A stretch of DNA of 47,550 nt, from assembly GCA_030539285.1 (NCBI GenBank), contig JAUNSH010000018.1, positions 1-47,550 of the forward strand, written 5' to 3'. Position numbers and translations under genes: made by a program. The notes beneath the pieces are model-generated. The model saw nothing but the letters and a program-made list of their open reading frames with translations, made no database searches and was not told the origin of the DNA. Shown here one piece after another: positions 32,115-39,881 of the stretch; position 1 is the first letter of the stretch; each line of letters begins with the position of its first letter. The DNA is from Eubacteriales bacterium. Its GTDB lineage: Bacteria > Bacillota > Clostridia > Oscillospirales > Oscillospiraceae.

Positions 32115-33491
32115 ATGGAGTACAGAATCGAGCACGATTCCATGGGTGAGATCCGCGTCCCTGCGGACAAATACTGGGGCGCCCAGACCCAGCGCAGCGT
32201 GGAGAATTTCCCCATCGGCGTAGGGCTGGAAACCATGCCGAAGGAGATCATCCGTGCCTTTGGCCTGCTGAAAAAAGCTGCCGCCATGGCAAACCACGCC
32301 ATCAAACCCGAAAAAATGACGGACAGGAAACGGAAAGCGATCAGCGAAGCCTGTGACCAGATCATCCGGGGAGAGCGCTATGACCAGTTCCCGCTGGTGG
32401 TGTGGCAGACCGGCTCCGGCACCCAGTCCAATATGAACGCCAACGAGGTCATTGCCCACATCGGCAACGAACTTCTTGGGGAAACCCTGCTTCACCCCAA
32501 CGACGATGTGAATATGTCCCAGTCCTCCAACGACACCTTCCCCACCGCCATGCATATCGCGGCAGTTCTGGCACTGGAAGATCAGGTGCTCCCCGCCATC
32601 GACGAGCTGATTGCTACCTTTGCCCGTCTGGAGGCGGAAAATCAGGGCGCCATTAAGTGCGGCCGCACCCATTTGCAGGATGCTACCCCCATTTCCTTCC
32701 CGCAGGAAATATCCGGCTGGCGCACCTCTTTGGAGCAGGATCGTGAGCTGATCAAACGCGCTCTGCCGCCCCTGCATGAGTTGGCCCTGGGCGGCACCGC
32801 TGTGGGCACGGGTCTGAACGCTCCCGCAGGCTTTGACAAAGCCGCCGCCGACGCGCTGACAGAACTGACGGGAAAGCCCTTCGTCACCGCTCCCAACAAA
32901 TTCCACGCCCTGACCTCCAAGGACGAGTTGGTCTTCGCCCACGGTGCCCTCAAGGCCCTGGCCTGTGACCTGATGAAGATCGCCAACGATGTCCGCTGGC
33001 TGGCTTCCGGTCCCAGACTGGGCCTGGGAGAGATCACCATTCCCGCCAACGAGCCAGGCTCCTCCATCATGCCCGGAAAGGTCAACCCCACCCAGTGCGA
33101 GGCGCTGACCATGGTGGCTGTGCAGGTCATGGGCAACGATGCCGCCGTGGGCATCGCCGCCAGTCAGGGCAACTTCCAGCTGAATGTGTTCATGCCGGTA
33201 CTGATTTATAATTTCCTGCAGTCCGCCCGACTGCTGGCAGAGTCCATGACAGCTTTCAACGAGCGCTGCGCCGTGGGGATTCGGGCGAACCGGGAGAAAA
33301 TGCGGGCGAACCTGCAAAACTCTCTCATGCTGGTCACGGCGCTGAATCCCTACATCGGCTACGAAAACGCGGCAAAAACCGCGAAAAAGGCCTTTGCCGA
33401 AAATATCACTCTGAAAGAAGCCTGCATCGCCCTGGGCTTTCTGACGGAAGAACAGTTTGATAAGGTCTTCCATCCGGAGCAGATGGTCTGA
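32115..33491 (+). CDS. fumC: class II fumarate hydratase
   Basis: 458 aa; interconverts fumarate and malate without an iron-sulfur cluster. N-terminal EHDSMGEIRVPADKYWGAQTQRS, the substrate-site GSGTQSNMNANEV, TNSNDTFPTA-like SQSSNDTFPTAMH, catalytic His region CGRTHLQDATPI and the superfamily signature GSSIMPGKVNPTQCE. Aspartase is the main alternative, but the sequence fits FumC better. AAAGGAGAG before the ATG. The stop codon touches the second MITE copy. Works with pckA in an anaerobic oxaloacetate-malate-fumarate branch (inference). Confidence 0.93.
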   Translation: MEYRIEHDSMGEIRVPADKYWGAQTQRSVENFPIGVGLETMPKEIIRAFGLLKKAAAMANHAIKPEKMTDRKRKAISEACDQIIRGERYDQFPLVVWQTGSGTQSNMNANEVIAHIGNELLGETLLHPNDDVNMSQSSNDTFPTAMHIAAVLALEDQVLPAIDELIATFARLEAENQGAIKCGRTHLQDATPISFPQEISGWRTSLEQDRELIKRALPPLHELALGGTAVGTGLNAPAGFDKAAADALTELTGKPFVTAPNKFHALTSKDELVFAHGALKALACDLMKIANDVRWLASGPRLGLGEITIPANEPGSSIMPGKVNPTQCEALTMVAVQVMGNDAAVGIAASQGNFQLNVFMPVLIYNFLQSARLLAESMTAFNERCAVGIRANREKMRANLQNSLMLVTALNPYIGYENAAKTAKKAFAENITLKEACIALGFLTEEQFDKVFHPEQMV

Positions 33492-33659
33492 TACTATTAC
33501 CTGATAAAACCATTTGGTTTTATCAGGTAGACACCGCCTTTGGCGTTGTCGTATTCATGATTTTCGAAATAGAAAATCATGAATACCCGTCTCATTATGA
33601 TCTTCATATAGAAAACGTCAATTTGTTCCAAATTAAAGTTTTCTATTGAATATCAGTAT
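33491..33659 (+). mobile_element. 169-bp MITE-like element, family B, copy 2
   Basis: Same length and orientation as 31149-31317, with only a few differences (for example ACTATTACCTG versus ACTAATACCAG, AAACGTC versus AAACTTC). Begins at the last base of the fumC stop codon. Confidence 0.85.
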
Positions 33660-33671
33660 GACATACCATCT

Positions 33672-33771
33672 GTAGGGGAGGGTCATTGACCCTCCTGTCC
33701 GCGAAGCGGCTTATGGAACGAGCGGCTAACGCCGAAGGGCGGGTCAATGACCCGCCCCTACAGCAGAATCT
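33672..33771. repeat. GTAGGG palindromic element
   Basis: GGGAGGGTCATTGACCCTCCT and GGGCGGGTCAATGACCCGCCC stems with CCGCGAAGCGG between. Directly follows MITE copy 2. Confidence 0.88.
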
Positions 33772-33780
33772 GGATAATGA

Positions 33781-33810
33781 CAGCCCGGAAACCTTTTGGA
33801 TTCCGGGCTG
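33781..33810 (-). terminator. hairpin after the nucleotidyltransferase gene
   Basis: CAGCCCGGAA, 10-base loop, TTCCGGGCTG, 14 bases past the stop codon on the minus strand. T run is weak. Confidence 0.6.
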
Positions 33811-33823
33811 AACTTATGAAGTT

Positions 33824-34741
33824 TTACTTCCACAGACCGTCGGGGTACTTGCCCTCGTCGGTCATGGCCTTCAGGGCAGCCACCACCACGGGCTTGTCCG
33901 CAGCGTAGGTCACGCCGAACCAGCGGTCGGGGGAGGTCAGCACCTTGACGGATGCCTTGCCCTCCTTAATGAGCTGGGACACGGGCAGGGGCAGGAAATA
34001 CTCGCACTTCAGGGGATTGGTGGGGATGGCTTCTTTCAGGAATGCGCCAAACCGGGCGTCGATCTCGTCCAGGAAGCCGGGCATAAAGCCCCACATGTTC
34101 ATGGAAACGGTGGTCTCGGCGGGCAGGTCGGTGTATTCGCCGTTTTCCTGGAAGCGGATGCCGCCCTCGTAGGTCTCGATGCTGGTGCGCTCGATGACCT
34201 CGGTGAGATAGCCGTTATCATCGATCTGGCACACGCCCCGGGCCACACTGCCGTTTTCGGTGACGGTCTTGCCCAGCTCGTAGCCAACCATGCAGTAGCC
34301 GCAGGGGTCGGTCATGGAAGCCAGGGCGTCGTAGATCACCTTGAAGGCGGCCTTGCCGTAGTAATCGTCGGCGTTGATGACGGCGAAGGGGGCACCGTCG
34401 ATCTGCTCTCTGGCGCAGAGCACCGCGTGAGAGGTACCCCAGGGCTTGGTGCGGCCCTCGGGGATGGTGATGCCGGCGGGCAGCTTGTCAAGCTCCTGAT
34501 AGGCATAGCGGATCTCCACGGGCGCCTTTTCCAGCCGCTTGCCGACGGTGTCCATGAAGTCCTTACGGATGGCTTCCTTAATGATAATGACAACGGTCTC
34601 AAAACCGGCCTGATGCGCGTCGTAAATGGAGTAGTCCAGGATCGCCTCGCCCTGAGAGCCGACGGGGTCGATCTGCTTCAGACCACCGTAACGGCTGCCC
34701 ATACCGGCGGCCATGACAACGAGAACAGGTTTTTTAGCCAT
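33824..34741 (-). CDS. sugar-phosphate nucleotidyltransferase family protein
   Basis: 305 aa. N-terminal Rossmann-type nucleotide-binding signature VVMAAGMGSRYGGLKQIDPVG, acceptor site FAVINADDYYGK (metal-binding DD), and LSKTV-like regulation absent. Related to glucose-1-phosphate uridylyl- or thymidylyltransferases, but the substrate cannot be told. ATG 34741 follows AAGGAG; the longer frame to 34963 translates repeat DNA and a spacer. Single gene. Confidence 0.88.
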   Translation of the reverse strand: MAKKPVLVVMAAGMGSRYGGLKQIDPVGSQGEAILDYSIYDAHQAGFETVVIIIKEAIRKDFMDTVGKRLEKAPVEIRYAYQELDKLPAGITIPEGRTKPWGTSHAVLCAREQIDGAPFAVINADDYYGKAAFKVIYDALASMTDPCGYCMVGYELGKTVTENGSVARGVCQIDDNGYLTEVIERTSIETYEGGIRFQENGEYTDLPAETTVSMNMWGFMPGFLDEIDARFGAFLKEAIPTNPLKCEYFLPLPVSQLIKEGKASVKVLTSPDRWFGVTYAADKPVVVAALKAMTDEGKYPDGLWK

Positions 34742-34870
34742 AAAAGCATTCTCCTTTGCGTTTTGTTGCAGCTTCATTATACGCGTAAGCGCCATAGAAA
34801 GCAAGAGGTCACAAAGAAATAAATAAAATTTTACATGATTTTGGAGGAATTGTATAAAAGGATCAGTTCT

Positions 34871-34944
34871 GTAGGGGAGGGTCATCGCTCCTCCCGCCGG
34901 CGTTAGCCGCTTTGCAGAAGGGCGGGTCAATGACCCGACCCTAC
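34871..34944. repeat. GTAGGG palindromic element, partly decayed
   Basis: Left stem GGGAGGGTCATCGCTCCTCCC is damaged, right stem GGGCGGGTCAATGACCCGACCC nearly intact, linker CGGCGTTAGCCG. Confidence 0.85.
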
Positions 34945-35004
34945 AGTGTGGAAAAATGCGCATAATCTCCCCGGATCCGGGCAGACTGAGGTGGAGGTGA
35001 GCGC

Positions 35005-35679
35005 ATGATTCTATCCTATCTTCGCACGCTGTTTCTGTATCTGGTGCTGATCTTCGCCGTGCGGCTCATGGGCAAGCGGCAGATCGGGGAAATGGAGCCG
35101 GCGGAATTTGTGGTGACCATGCTGGTGGCCAATCTGGCGGCCATCCCCATGCAGGACGGGGCAATCCCGCTGTACTCCGGTCTGGTGCCGATCTTCACGG
35201 TGCTGGGATTGGAGCTGGTGCTGTCCGGGGCGATCTTAAGGAGCGTGAGGCTGCGGCAGCTGCTGTGCGGCAAGCCGGTGATCCTCATTGACAACGGGGT
35301 TCTGCTGCAGGACAATCTGCGCTCCGCCCGCATCACCCTGGACGAGCTGACGGGTCACCTGCGTGAGAAGGACGTGCTGGATATCCAGACGGTGCAGTTT
35401 GCCATTCTAGAAACCAACGGCAATTTGTCCGTGTTCCCATACCCAAAGGAAAAGCCTGCTTCCGCCAAGGACGCGGGCGTGCAGGCGGGGAAACAGTACC
35501 TGCCGGTGACCATTGTGGAGGACGGTTATCTGTCCAAAGAAAATCTTCAGCGGGCAGGGAAGGACGAAGAATGGCTAAAAAAGATGCTGGCTCAGCACAA
35601 TACGGATATTATGTCAACCTATCTGCTGACGGTGGACGAATCTGACCACGTGCTGTGGCTGGGAAAGGAGACAAAATGA
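35005..35679 (+). CDS. DUF421 (YetF-type) membrane protein
   Basis: 224 aa. Three membrane helices in the first 85 residues (YLRTLFLYLVLIFAVRLMGKRQIGEMEPAEFVVTML, GLVPIFTVLGLELVLS) then a soluble DUF421 core (GKPVILIDNGVLLQDNLRSARIT, VQFAILETNGNLSVFPY). In Bacillus, related proteins sit in the spore membrane and can influence spore resistance. GGAGGTGAG precedes the ATG. Translationally coupled to the next gene by ATGA. Confidence 0.9.
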   Translation: MILSYLRTLFLYLVLIFAVRLMGKRQIGEMEPAEFVVTMLVANLAAIPMQDGAIPLYSGLVPIFTVLGLELVLSGAILRSVRLRQLLCGKPVILIDNGVLLQDNLRSARITLDELTGHLREKDVLDIQTVQFAILETNGNLSVFPYPKEKPASAKDAGVQAGKQYLPVTIVEDGYLSKENLQRAGKDEEWLKKMLAQHNTDIMSTYLLTVDESDHVLWLGKETK

Positions 35680-36056
35680 AGCGGTGCTGGTTTGGGGCGG
35701 GACTGCTGATCGTCCTGCTCATTGTGAGTCTTGGGGTGACCTGGGGTATGGACAAGATCCACGAGCCTATCGCCGCCGATCTGAAACAGGCGGCGGAGTG
35801 CGCGGAATTCGGGGACTGGCACAACGCCGAGCATTTTTCCCGCCAGGCAGAGGAAGCCTGGAACAAATGGGAGCACTTCCGGGCCTGCTTTGCCGACCAC
35901 ACCCCCACGGAGGAAATTGGCGCGGAGCTGGCCGCCATGGATACCGCCCGTCAGGAGCGGGAGACCGGGGATTTTGCAGCATCCTGCGCCCGGGCGGCGA
36001 AAATGGTCCAGGCGGTGGGGGATGCCCACGCGCTGTGCTGGTGGAACCTTTTGTAA
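35676..36056 (+). CDS. DUF4363 family protein
   Basis: 126 aa. One N-terminal helix (about 6-24, GAGLLIVLLIVSLGVTW) followed by a helical outer domain (AADLKQAAECAEFGDWHNAEHFSRQAEEAWNKW). The pairing DUF421-DUF4363 is common in spore-forming Clostridia, which supports a sporulation or spore-membrane role (inference). Its ATG overlaps the DUF421 stop; AAAGGAG is upstream. Confidence 0.85.
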   Translation: MKRCWFGAGLLIVLLIVSLGVTWGMDKIHEPIAADLKQAAECAEFGDWHNAEHFSRQAEEAWNKWEHFRACFADHTPTEEIGAELAAMDTARQERETGDFAASCARAAKMVQAVGDAHALCWWNLL

Positions 36057-36090
36057 AGTGTGGAGTTAGGAGTGGGAGTTAAGGGCCAGG

Positions 36091-36118
36091 AAAAAAGCTC
36101 TGCGGCAAAGGCAGAGCA
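36091..36118 (-). terminator. terminator of toxin C mRNA
   Basis: On the minus strand GCTCTGC, loop CTTTGC, GCAGAGC, TTTTTT. It lies beyond the antisense promoter, so the toxin mRNA would cover the whole antisense RNA. Confidence 0.8.
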
Positions 36119-36147
36119 TTGACAAATCGTCCCCGTTGGGCTATACT
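36119..36147 (+). promoter_or_regulatory. promoter of antisense RNA C
   Basis: TTGACA (36119-36124), 17-bp spacer, TATACT (36142-36147). Confidence 0.88.
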
Positions 36148-36153
36148 AAACAT

Positions 36154-36240
36154 AGGAAAGGTGCTGCCGGTAGACGGTTCACCCCTGTTTGCTAAGAGAA
36201 GTAACCGTTAGCTGGGGAGCTTGGGCGGTTACTTCTTTTT
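36154..36240 (+). ncRNA. antisense RNA C (type I antitoxin candidate)
   Basis: About 85 nt from a consensus promoter to a terminator (GAAGTAACCG at 36198, CGGTTACTTC at 36226, TTTTT). It contains GGTGCTGCCGG TAGACGGTTC at 36160-36180; nearly the same sequence stands at the start of the toxin mRNA on the other strand (36404 to 36377). The terminator overlaps the toxin stop codon. Confidence 0.82.
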
Positions 36241-36318
36241 ATCATTCGCCTGGATTACCAGGGAGATCAGTGCGATAAGGAAAATGCCGAACTGGAACAG
36301 TTCCTGCCATGTAACCAT
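36229..36318 (-). CDS. putative holin-like toxin (type I toxin C)
   Basis: 29 aa starting MVTWQELFQFGIFLIALISL and ending in a DKKK tail: short amphipathic start, one membrane helix, basic end. This matches the putative holin-like toxin family of Firmicutes (the TxpA/BsrG-like group). GGGGGTGG before ATG 36318. It has its own promoter, a convergent antisense RNA that overlaps its 3' end, and a leader of about 85 nt. Expected to depolarise or perturb the cell membrane when free of the antisense RNA (family knowledge). Confidence 0.85.
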   Translation of the reverse strand: MVTWQELFQFGIFLIALISLVIQANDKKK

Positions 36319-36410
36319 ATCCACCACCCCCTCTCTCTCGATTGGGGGCAAAGAAGCATTACCCCCGATAAAGGGGGAACCGCCTACCGTGGCGCGGCAG
36401 CACCAAGGAC

Positions 36411-36439
36411 AGTATATTTCAAACAGCAAGAAAAGTCAA
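36411..36439 (-). promoter_or_regulatory. promoter of toxin C mRNA
   Basis: On the minus strand TTGACT, 17-bp spacer, TATACT. Mirror image of the antisense promoter, with the same -10 and the same downstream sequence. Confidence 0.85.
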
Positions 36440-36473
36440 CATAGTTCGCTTTACACTCCACACTTCTAACTCC

Positions 36474-37457
36474 TCACTCCTCACGGGCGGTTCCCTCTGC
36501 CAGTGCCACAATGGCCTTTGCCAGCTGTTCGGCGGCCCGTTGGGCTTCCGGATGGGTGTTGCCCGCCGCGCCTACCTCCACCAGCAGGGCACCGCTGGAT
36601 AGATCCTGGTTGAACCGGGCGGCCCGGAGCTGTAAGGGGCGGGTGATGCCGGGGCACTGGGCTTCCAGCTGGGCGTGGACCTTTAGGGCAAGGGACAGGT
36701 TTTCTTCATAGGTGTCGTAGTTGGTGCCCATCACCAGCATCAGCTGGGCGGAGGATTCGCCGTCCACCGTAGCACTGGTGCGCATCTGATTGCTGCCCTC
36801 CCCTGCCGCGTCCCGGTGCAGGTCGAGAATGAGCAGGATGCTGGGATATTGGTTTACATAATCCTGAATCGTGGATCGGGTGCGGGTGTAGGAGCCGTTG
36901 TAGGAGGGGTAGTCGTGAAGCTCCCGGTCGTGGATCACCGGAATGCCGTTATCTTCCAGAATGTCCTTGACAGTCTCCCCAATGGATACCATATTGTAGC
37001 TTTCGTCGGTGGTGCGCCAGGCGGAGGATTCCTTATAAGGCTCGTCCACCCGGGTGTAGCTTTCTGTGGTGTGGGTGTGGATGATCAGCACCGTAGGTTC
37101 CTCTCCCCGCAGATCCCAGGTTAGCGGCTGGGCCAGCAGAGCGGGGATGTCGGGGTCCTTTGTGGAGGCGTAGTATAATTCCAGCCCATCGGCATCGGAA
37201 AAGGACGGAAGAAGGGCTTCCGTGGCCGGCAGGGTCGCCGCCGGGGGAGATTCCATGAAATCCGGCGAAAATGCCGGTAAAGACGGCGAAAACCGGACAT
37301 CCCGTCCGGTTTCCAGATAGAGATAAAAGGCGGCGGCATCGGAGCTGGTCACAAGCTCCAGAAGCCTGTCCCCATAGCCCCCGCTCCACAGCCGCAGCAC
37401 AAGGGCGCACAGAACGGCGGTCAGCCCCACCCGCCGGGCACGGCTCAGTTGCTTCAA
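36474..37457 (-). CDS. spoIIP: stage II sporulation protein P (SpoIIP)
   Basis: 327 aa from TTG 37457, 10 bases after GGAGGGG. One N-terminal helix (about 10-28), a linker, then the amidase/endopeptidase domain: TVLIIHTHTTESYT with the first metal-binding His, LLILDLHRDAA, and ALLVEVGAAGNT with the catalytic Glu. SpoIIP cuts both the peptide and glycan parts of septal peptidoglycan with SpoIID and SpoIIM during engulfment. Its presence shows the organism has, or recently had, sporulation ability. No gpr gene next to it within the window. Confidence 0.92.
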   Translation of the reverse strand: MKQLSRARRVGLTAVLCALVLRLWSGGYGDRLLELVTSSDAAAFYLYLETGRDVRFSPSLPAFSPDFMESPPAATLPATEALLPSFSDADGLELYYASTKDPDIPALLAQPLTWDLRGEEPTVLIIHTHTTESYTRVDEPYKESSAWRTTDESYNMVSIGETVKDILEDNGIPVIHDRELHDYPSYNGSYTRTRSTIQDYVNQYPSILLILDLHRDAAGEGSNQMRTSATVDGESSAQLMLVMGTNYDTYEENLSLALKVHAQLEAQCPGITRPLQLRAARFNQDLSSGALLVEVGAAGNTHPEAQRAAEQLAKAIVALAEGTAREE

Positions 37458-37476
37458 TCCTGTCGTCCCCTCCTTT

Positions 37477-37549
37477 GTAGGGGCGGGTCATCGACCCGCC
37501 CGTCATGTTTACCGCTTCGCGAAAGGGCGGGTTAGTAACCCGCCCCTAC
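37477..37549. repeat. GTAGGG palindromic element
   Basis: GGGCGGGTCATCGACCCGCCC and GGGCGGGTTAGTAACCCGCCC stems: the C-to-T change on one arm is matched by G-to-A on the other. Between tadA and spoIIP. Confidence 0.9.
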
Positions 37550-37560
37550 AATGAATACAA

Positions 37561-38040
37561 TCATGCTTTCGGCCTCCATTTGGGCCTTGTCCGCAGTTCT
37601 ATGCGCAGTTTTTGGAAAAACTGGGTCAGCAGTTCCCCGCATTCTGCTTCCAGCACCCCGGCTTCCACCTCTGGGTGGTGATTGAACTTCATGTCAAATA
37701 AGCCGCACACGGAGCGCACTGCGCCGCATTTACCGTCCGACGCGCCGTAGACCACCCGGGGAATTCGTGCGTTGATGATCGCCCCGGCGCACATGGGGCA
37801 TGGCTCCAGGGTCACGTACAGGGTGCACTCCCACAGCCGCCAGCCGCCTAAATTATTGCAGGCGTCGTTGATGGCCTCGATCTCCGCGTGGGCCAGGGCA
37901 TTTTTTGCCCCCTCCCGGCGGTTTCGACCCCTTCCGACAATTTCTCCGTTTCGTACGACCACACAGCCCACGGGCACTTCTCCGTCGTCAAAGGCTTCCT
38001 TTGCCAAAACCAGCGCTTCTCTCATGAATCTGTCGTCCAT
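37561..38040 (-). CDS. tadA: tRNA-specific adenosine deaminase
   Basis: 159 aa. Deaminates A34 to inosine in the tRNA-Arg(ACG) anticodon. Zinc site HAE (His51, Glu53) and PCPMC (Cys81, Cys84); other family stretches DDGEVPVGCVVV and RIPRVVYGASDGKCGA. ATG 38040 follows GGAGGGG; the longer frame to 38094 runs into repeat DNA. Confidence 0.95.
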   Translation of the reverse strand: MDDRFMREALVLAKEAFDDGEVPVGCVVVRNGEIVGRGRNRREGAKNALAHAEIEAINDACNNLGGWRLWECTLYVTLEPCPMCAGAIINARIPRVVYGASDGKCGAVRSVCGLFDMKFNHHPEVEAGVLEAECGELLTQFFQKLRIELRTRPKWRPKA

Positions 38041-38068
38041 GTCCGCCCCTCCGTTTTGAAATGCGAAT

Positions 38069-38145
38069 GTAGGGCGGGGGCTTGCCCCCGCCACAGGGTT
38101 TCACCAAGCTGCTTCGCAGATGGCGGGGGCAAGCCCCCGCCCTAC
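38069..38145. repeat. GTAGGG palindromic element, class GGCGGGGGC(T/A)T/A GCCCCCGCC
   Basis: Left stem GGCGGGGGCTTGCCCCCGCC and right stem GGCGGGGGCAAGCCCCCGCC, inverted relative to each other, ends GTAGGG and CCCTAC. Confidence 0.9.
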
Positions 38146-38317
38146 AGATGCGCTCGCCAGTGATTTTCCCTCTTTTCGTATATCATACCGAAAACCGGGG
38201 GAAGCGTCAAGGACATGATACCGCAGCCGGCCTGAAAAGATTGTCGGACGCCGTCCGCGGGACAAACAAAGTCCTCCTTTGCTATAATTGGGGCAAATCC
38301 AAAAGGAGGAACCCATT

Positions 38318-38443
38318 ATGGAAGGAACTTTATTTTATGATCCCCAGCAGGCAGTACCCGCCTGTTTCTGCCCACGGTGCGGCGGCGAGTGCTACGCGCC
38401 CACCTTCACCTGCATCTACTGCGAAAGGAGGGCCACGGCATGA
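38318..38443 (+). CDS. 41-residue zinc-ribbon protein
   Basis: Starts MEGTLFYDPQQAVPA, then CFCPRCGGEC and CIYCE: two CxxC pairs that would hold one zinc. AAAGGAGGA sits 5 bases before the ATG and a TATAAT box (about 38283) is 35 bases upstream. Its TGA overlaps the ATG of the next gene. Acidic/aromatic start resembles adaptor peptides of the DksA/TraR or phage regulator type only loosely; family not recognised. Confidence 0.75.
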   Translation: MEGTLFYDPQQAVPACFCPRCGGECYAPTFTCIYCERRATA

Positions 38444-38673
38444 CACTGGAAGAACTGAGCGAAACCTATCGGGAGGCGGCCAAGCCCCTGCGGGCACGGC
38501 TCAAGCAGCTGCGGGCGGAGCTGGTGATGGAGACAAACCCGGAAATTGCTTTCTGCCTGAAGAGCCGCATTGCCCAGATGACACCGATCCTGACCCAGCT
38601 CAACGAACTGGCAGAGCTGACGGAGCACTACTATGAAAGGGGATACTGGCGAAATGAGAAATATACCCAATGA
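38440..38673 (+). CDS. small helical protein, unknown
   Basis: 77 aa, almost all alpha-helical by composition (LEELSETYREAAKPLRARLKQLRAEL..., AFCLKSRIAQMTPILTQLNELAELTEHYY), with heptad spacing that suggests a helical hairpin or coiled coil. GAAAGGAGG is inside the end of the previous gene, 11 bases before the ATG. Overlaps both neighbours (ATGA upstream, about 20 bases downstream), so it belongs to a coupled three-gene unit. Confidence 0.75.
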   Translation: MTLEELSETYREAAKPLRARLKQLRAELVMETNPEIAFCLKSRIAQMTPILTQLNELAELTEHYYERGYWRNEKYTQ

Positions 38674-38929
38674 ATTTGAGGGGAAAATGGAGCTGGTCCG
38701 GAAGATCATGGACCGGGAGCTGACGCCGTTGCAGCGGGACGCGGTGGAAAAATACTATTTGCAGGACTGGACCCTGGCCCAGATCGCGCAGGAACGTTAT
38801 GTCAACGTCACCACCGTCTGGCGCACCCTGCTGGGGGCCATGCGGAAAATCCGGCGCTTTCTGCTGCTGGACGAGGAGGAGTGTGAAGAAACCGTAAATT
38901 CCGTCCGAAAAAACCGGGTCAAGGGTTGA
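38654..38929 (+). CDS. sigma-70 region 4-like helix-turn-helix protein
   Basis: 91 aa. Residues about 22-75 read ELTPLQRDAVEKYYLQDWTL, AQIAQERYVNVTTVWRTLLG and AMRKIRRFLLL, the pattern of sigma factor region 4 (helix, turn, recognition helix). No region 2, so it is not a full sigma factor; more likely a small DNA-binding regulator as found in phages and integrative elements. Third gene of the zinc-ribbon/helical/HTH unit. AAAGGGG precedes ATG 38654 by about 12 bases. Confidence 0.75.
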   Translation: MRNIPNEFEGKMELVRKIMDRELTPLQRDAVEKYYLQDWTLAQIAQERYVNVTTVWRTLLGAMRKIRRFLLLDEEECEETVNSVRKNRVKG

Positions 38930-38981
38930 AATCGTCCGGGAAAATGATATAATGTCCAGCGAAAGGATGATGGAAAAATCC

Positions 38982-39881
38982 ATGAAAAAAATGCTCTTCA
39001 TTATGAACCCCTTTGCCGGACAGAAGCGGGCCAACCGGGTGCTGCCGGACATCCTGCTGCAATTCAGTGAAGCGGGTTACGAGATAAATACGGTCATGAC
39101 CACCGGTACCGGCGCGGCCACCCGGGCGGCGGAGGAACGGGGCGGCCAGGTGGACCTGGTTGTCTGCTGCGGCGGCGACGGCACTCTGAACGAGACCATT
39201 ACGGGCCTGCTGCGGGCCGGGGCCGAGACCCCCTTGGGCTACATCCCCACCGGCACCACCAACGATTTTGCCGCCAGCATGGGCCTGTCCCACAACCCGG
39301 TGCAGGCCGCCAAGGACATCCTGGAGGGCAGGCCCTACGACTATGACGCGGGGCGCTTCGGCTCCCGGAACTTTGCGTATGTTGCCTCCTTCGGCGCTTT
39401 CACCCGCTCCAGCTATATCGTTCCCCAGAACATCAAAAATGCCCTTGGGCACACCGCTTACGTGCTGGGGGGCATCTCTGAGCTGTCCCAGATCCGCAAG
39501 GAGCATATCCGCATGGAGATCGACGGCGAAGTGGTGGAGGACGACTTCCTTTTCGGCGCTATCTGCAACTCCACCTCCATCGGCGGCATTCTGACGCTGG
39601 ACCCGGATCAGGTGGACATGGGTGACGGTCTGTTCGAGGTCATGCTGGTGCGCAGGCCCTACAGTCTGGCTGAGCTGTCCGAGTGCATCCGGGCGGTGCA
39701 GGCCCAGGACTACAACTGTGAGATGATCACCTTCCGCTCCGCCCACCACATCCGGGTGGAGGCCGACCCGGAGATGCCCTGGTCATTGGACGGCGAAAAA
39801 GAGGAGGGTCACGCGGTGGTGGAGGTGGAAAACCTGCACCACGCCATTCACCTGATCCGGAGAAAGGAAACCGATGCTTAA
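38982..39881 (+). CDS. diacylglycerol/lipid kinase family protein
   Basis: 299 aa of the DagK/YegS/LCB5 fold. MLFIMNPFAGQKRANRVLPDIL begins the nucleotide domain; VVCCGGDGTLNETITGLL is the GGDGT signature; IPTGTTNDFAASMGL and a beta-sandwich second half (EEDGHAVVEVENL-like end) follow. Phosphorylates diacylglycerol or a related lipid for phospholipid recycling. Several in-frame ATGs exist (38952, 38967); 38982 matches the family start best. NUDIX gene overlaps its end by 8 bases. Confidence 0.88.
   Translation: MKKMLFIMNPFAGQKRANRVLPDILLQFSEAGYEINTVMTTGTGAATRAAEERGGQVDLVVCCGGDGTLNETITGLLRAGAETPLGYIPTGTTNDFAASMGLSHNPVQAAKDILEGRPYDYDAGRFGSRNFAYVASFGAFTRSSYIVPQNIKNALGHTAYVLGGISELSQIRKEHIRMEIDGEVVEDDFLFGAICNSTSIGGILTLDPDQVDMGDGLFEVMLVRRPYSLAELSECIRAVQAQDYNCEMITFRSAHHIRVEADPEMPWSLDGEKEEGHAVVEVENLHHAIHLIRRKETDA

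Noticed and set aside
33824-34963. Long form of the nucleotidyltransferase
   Set aside because: The first 74 residues translate a palindromic element and spacer; the good ribosome site and fold start at 34741.
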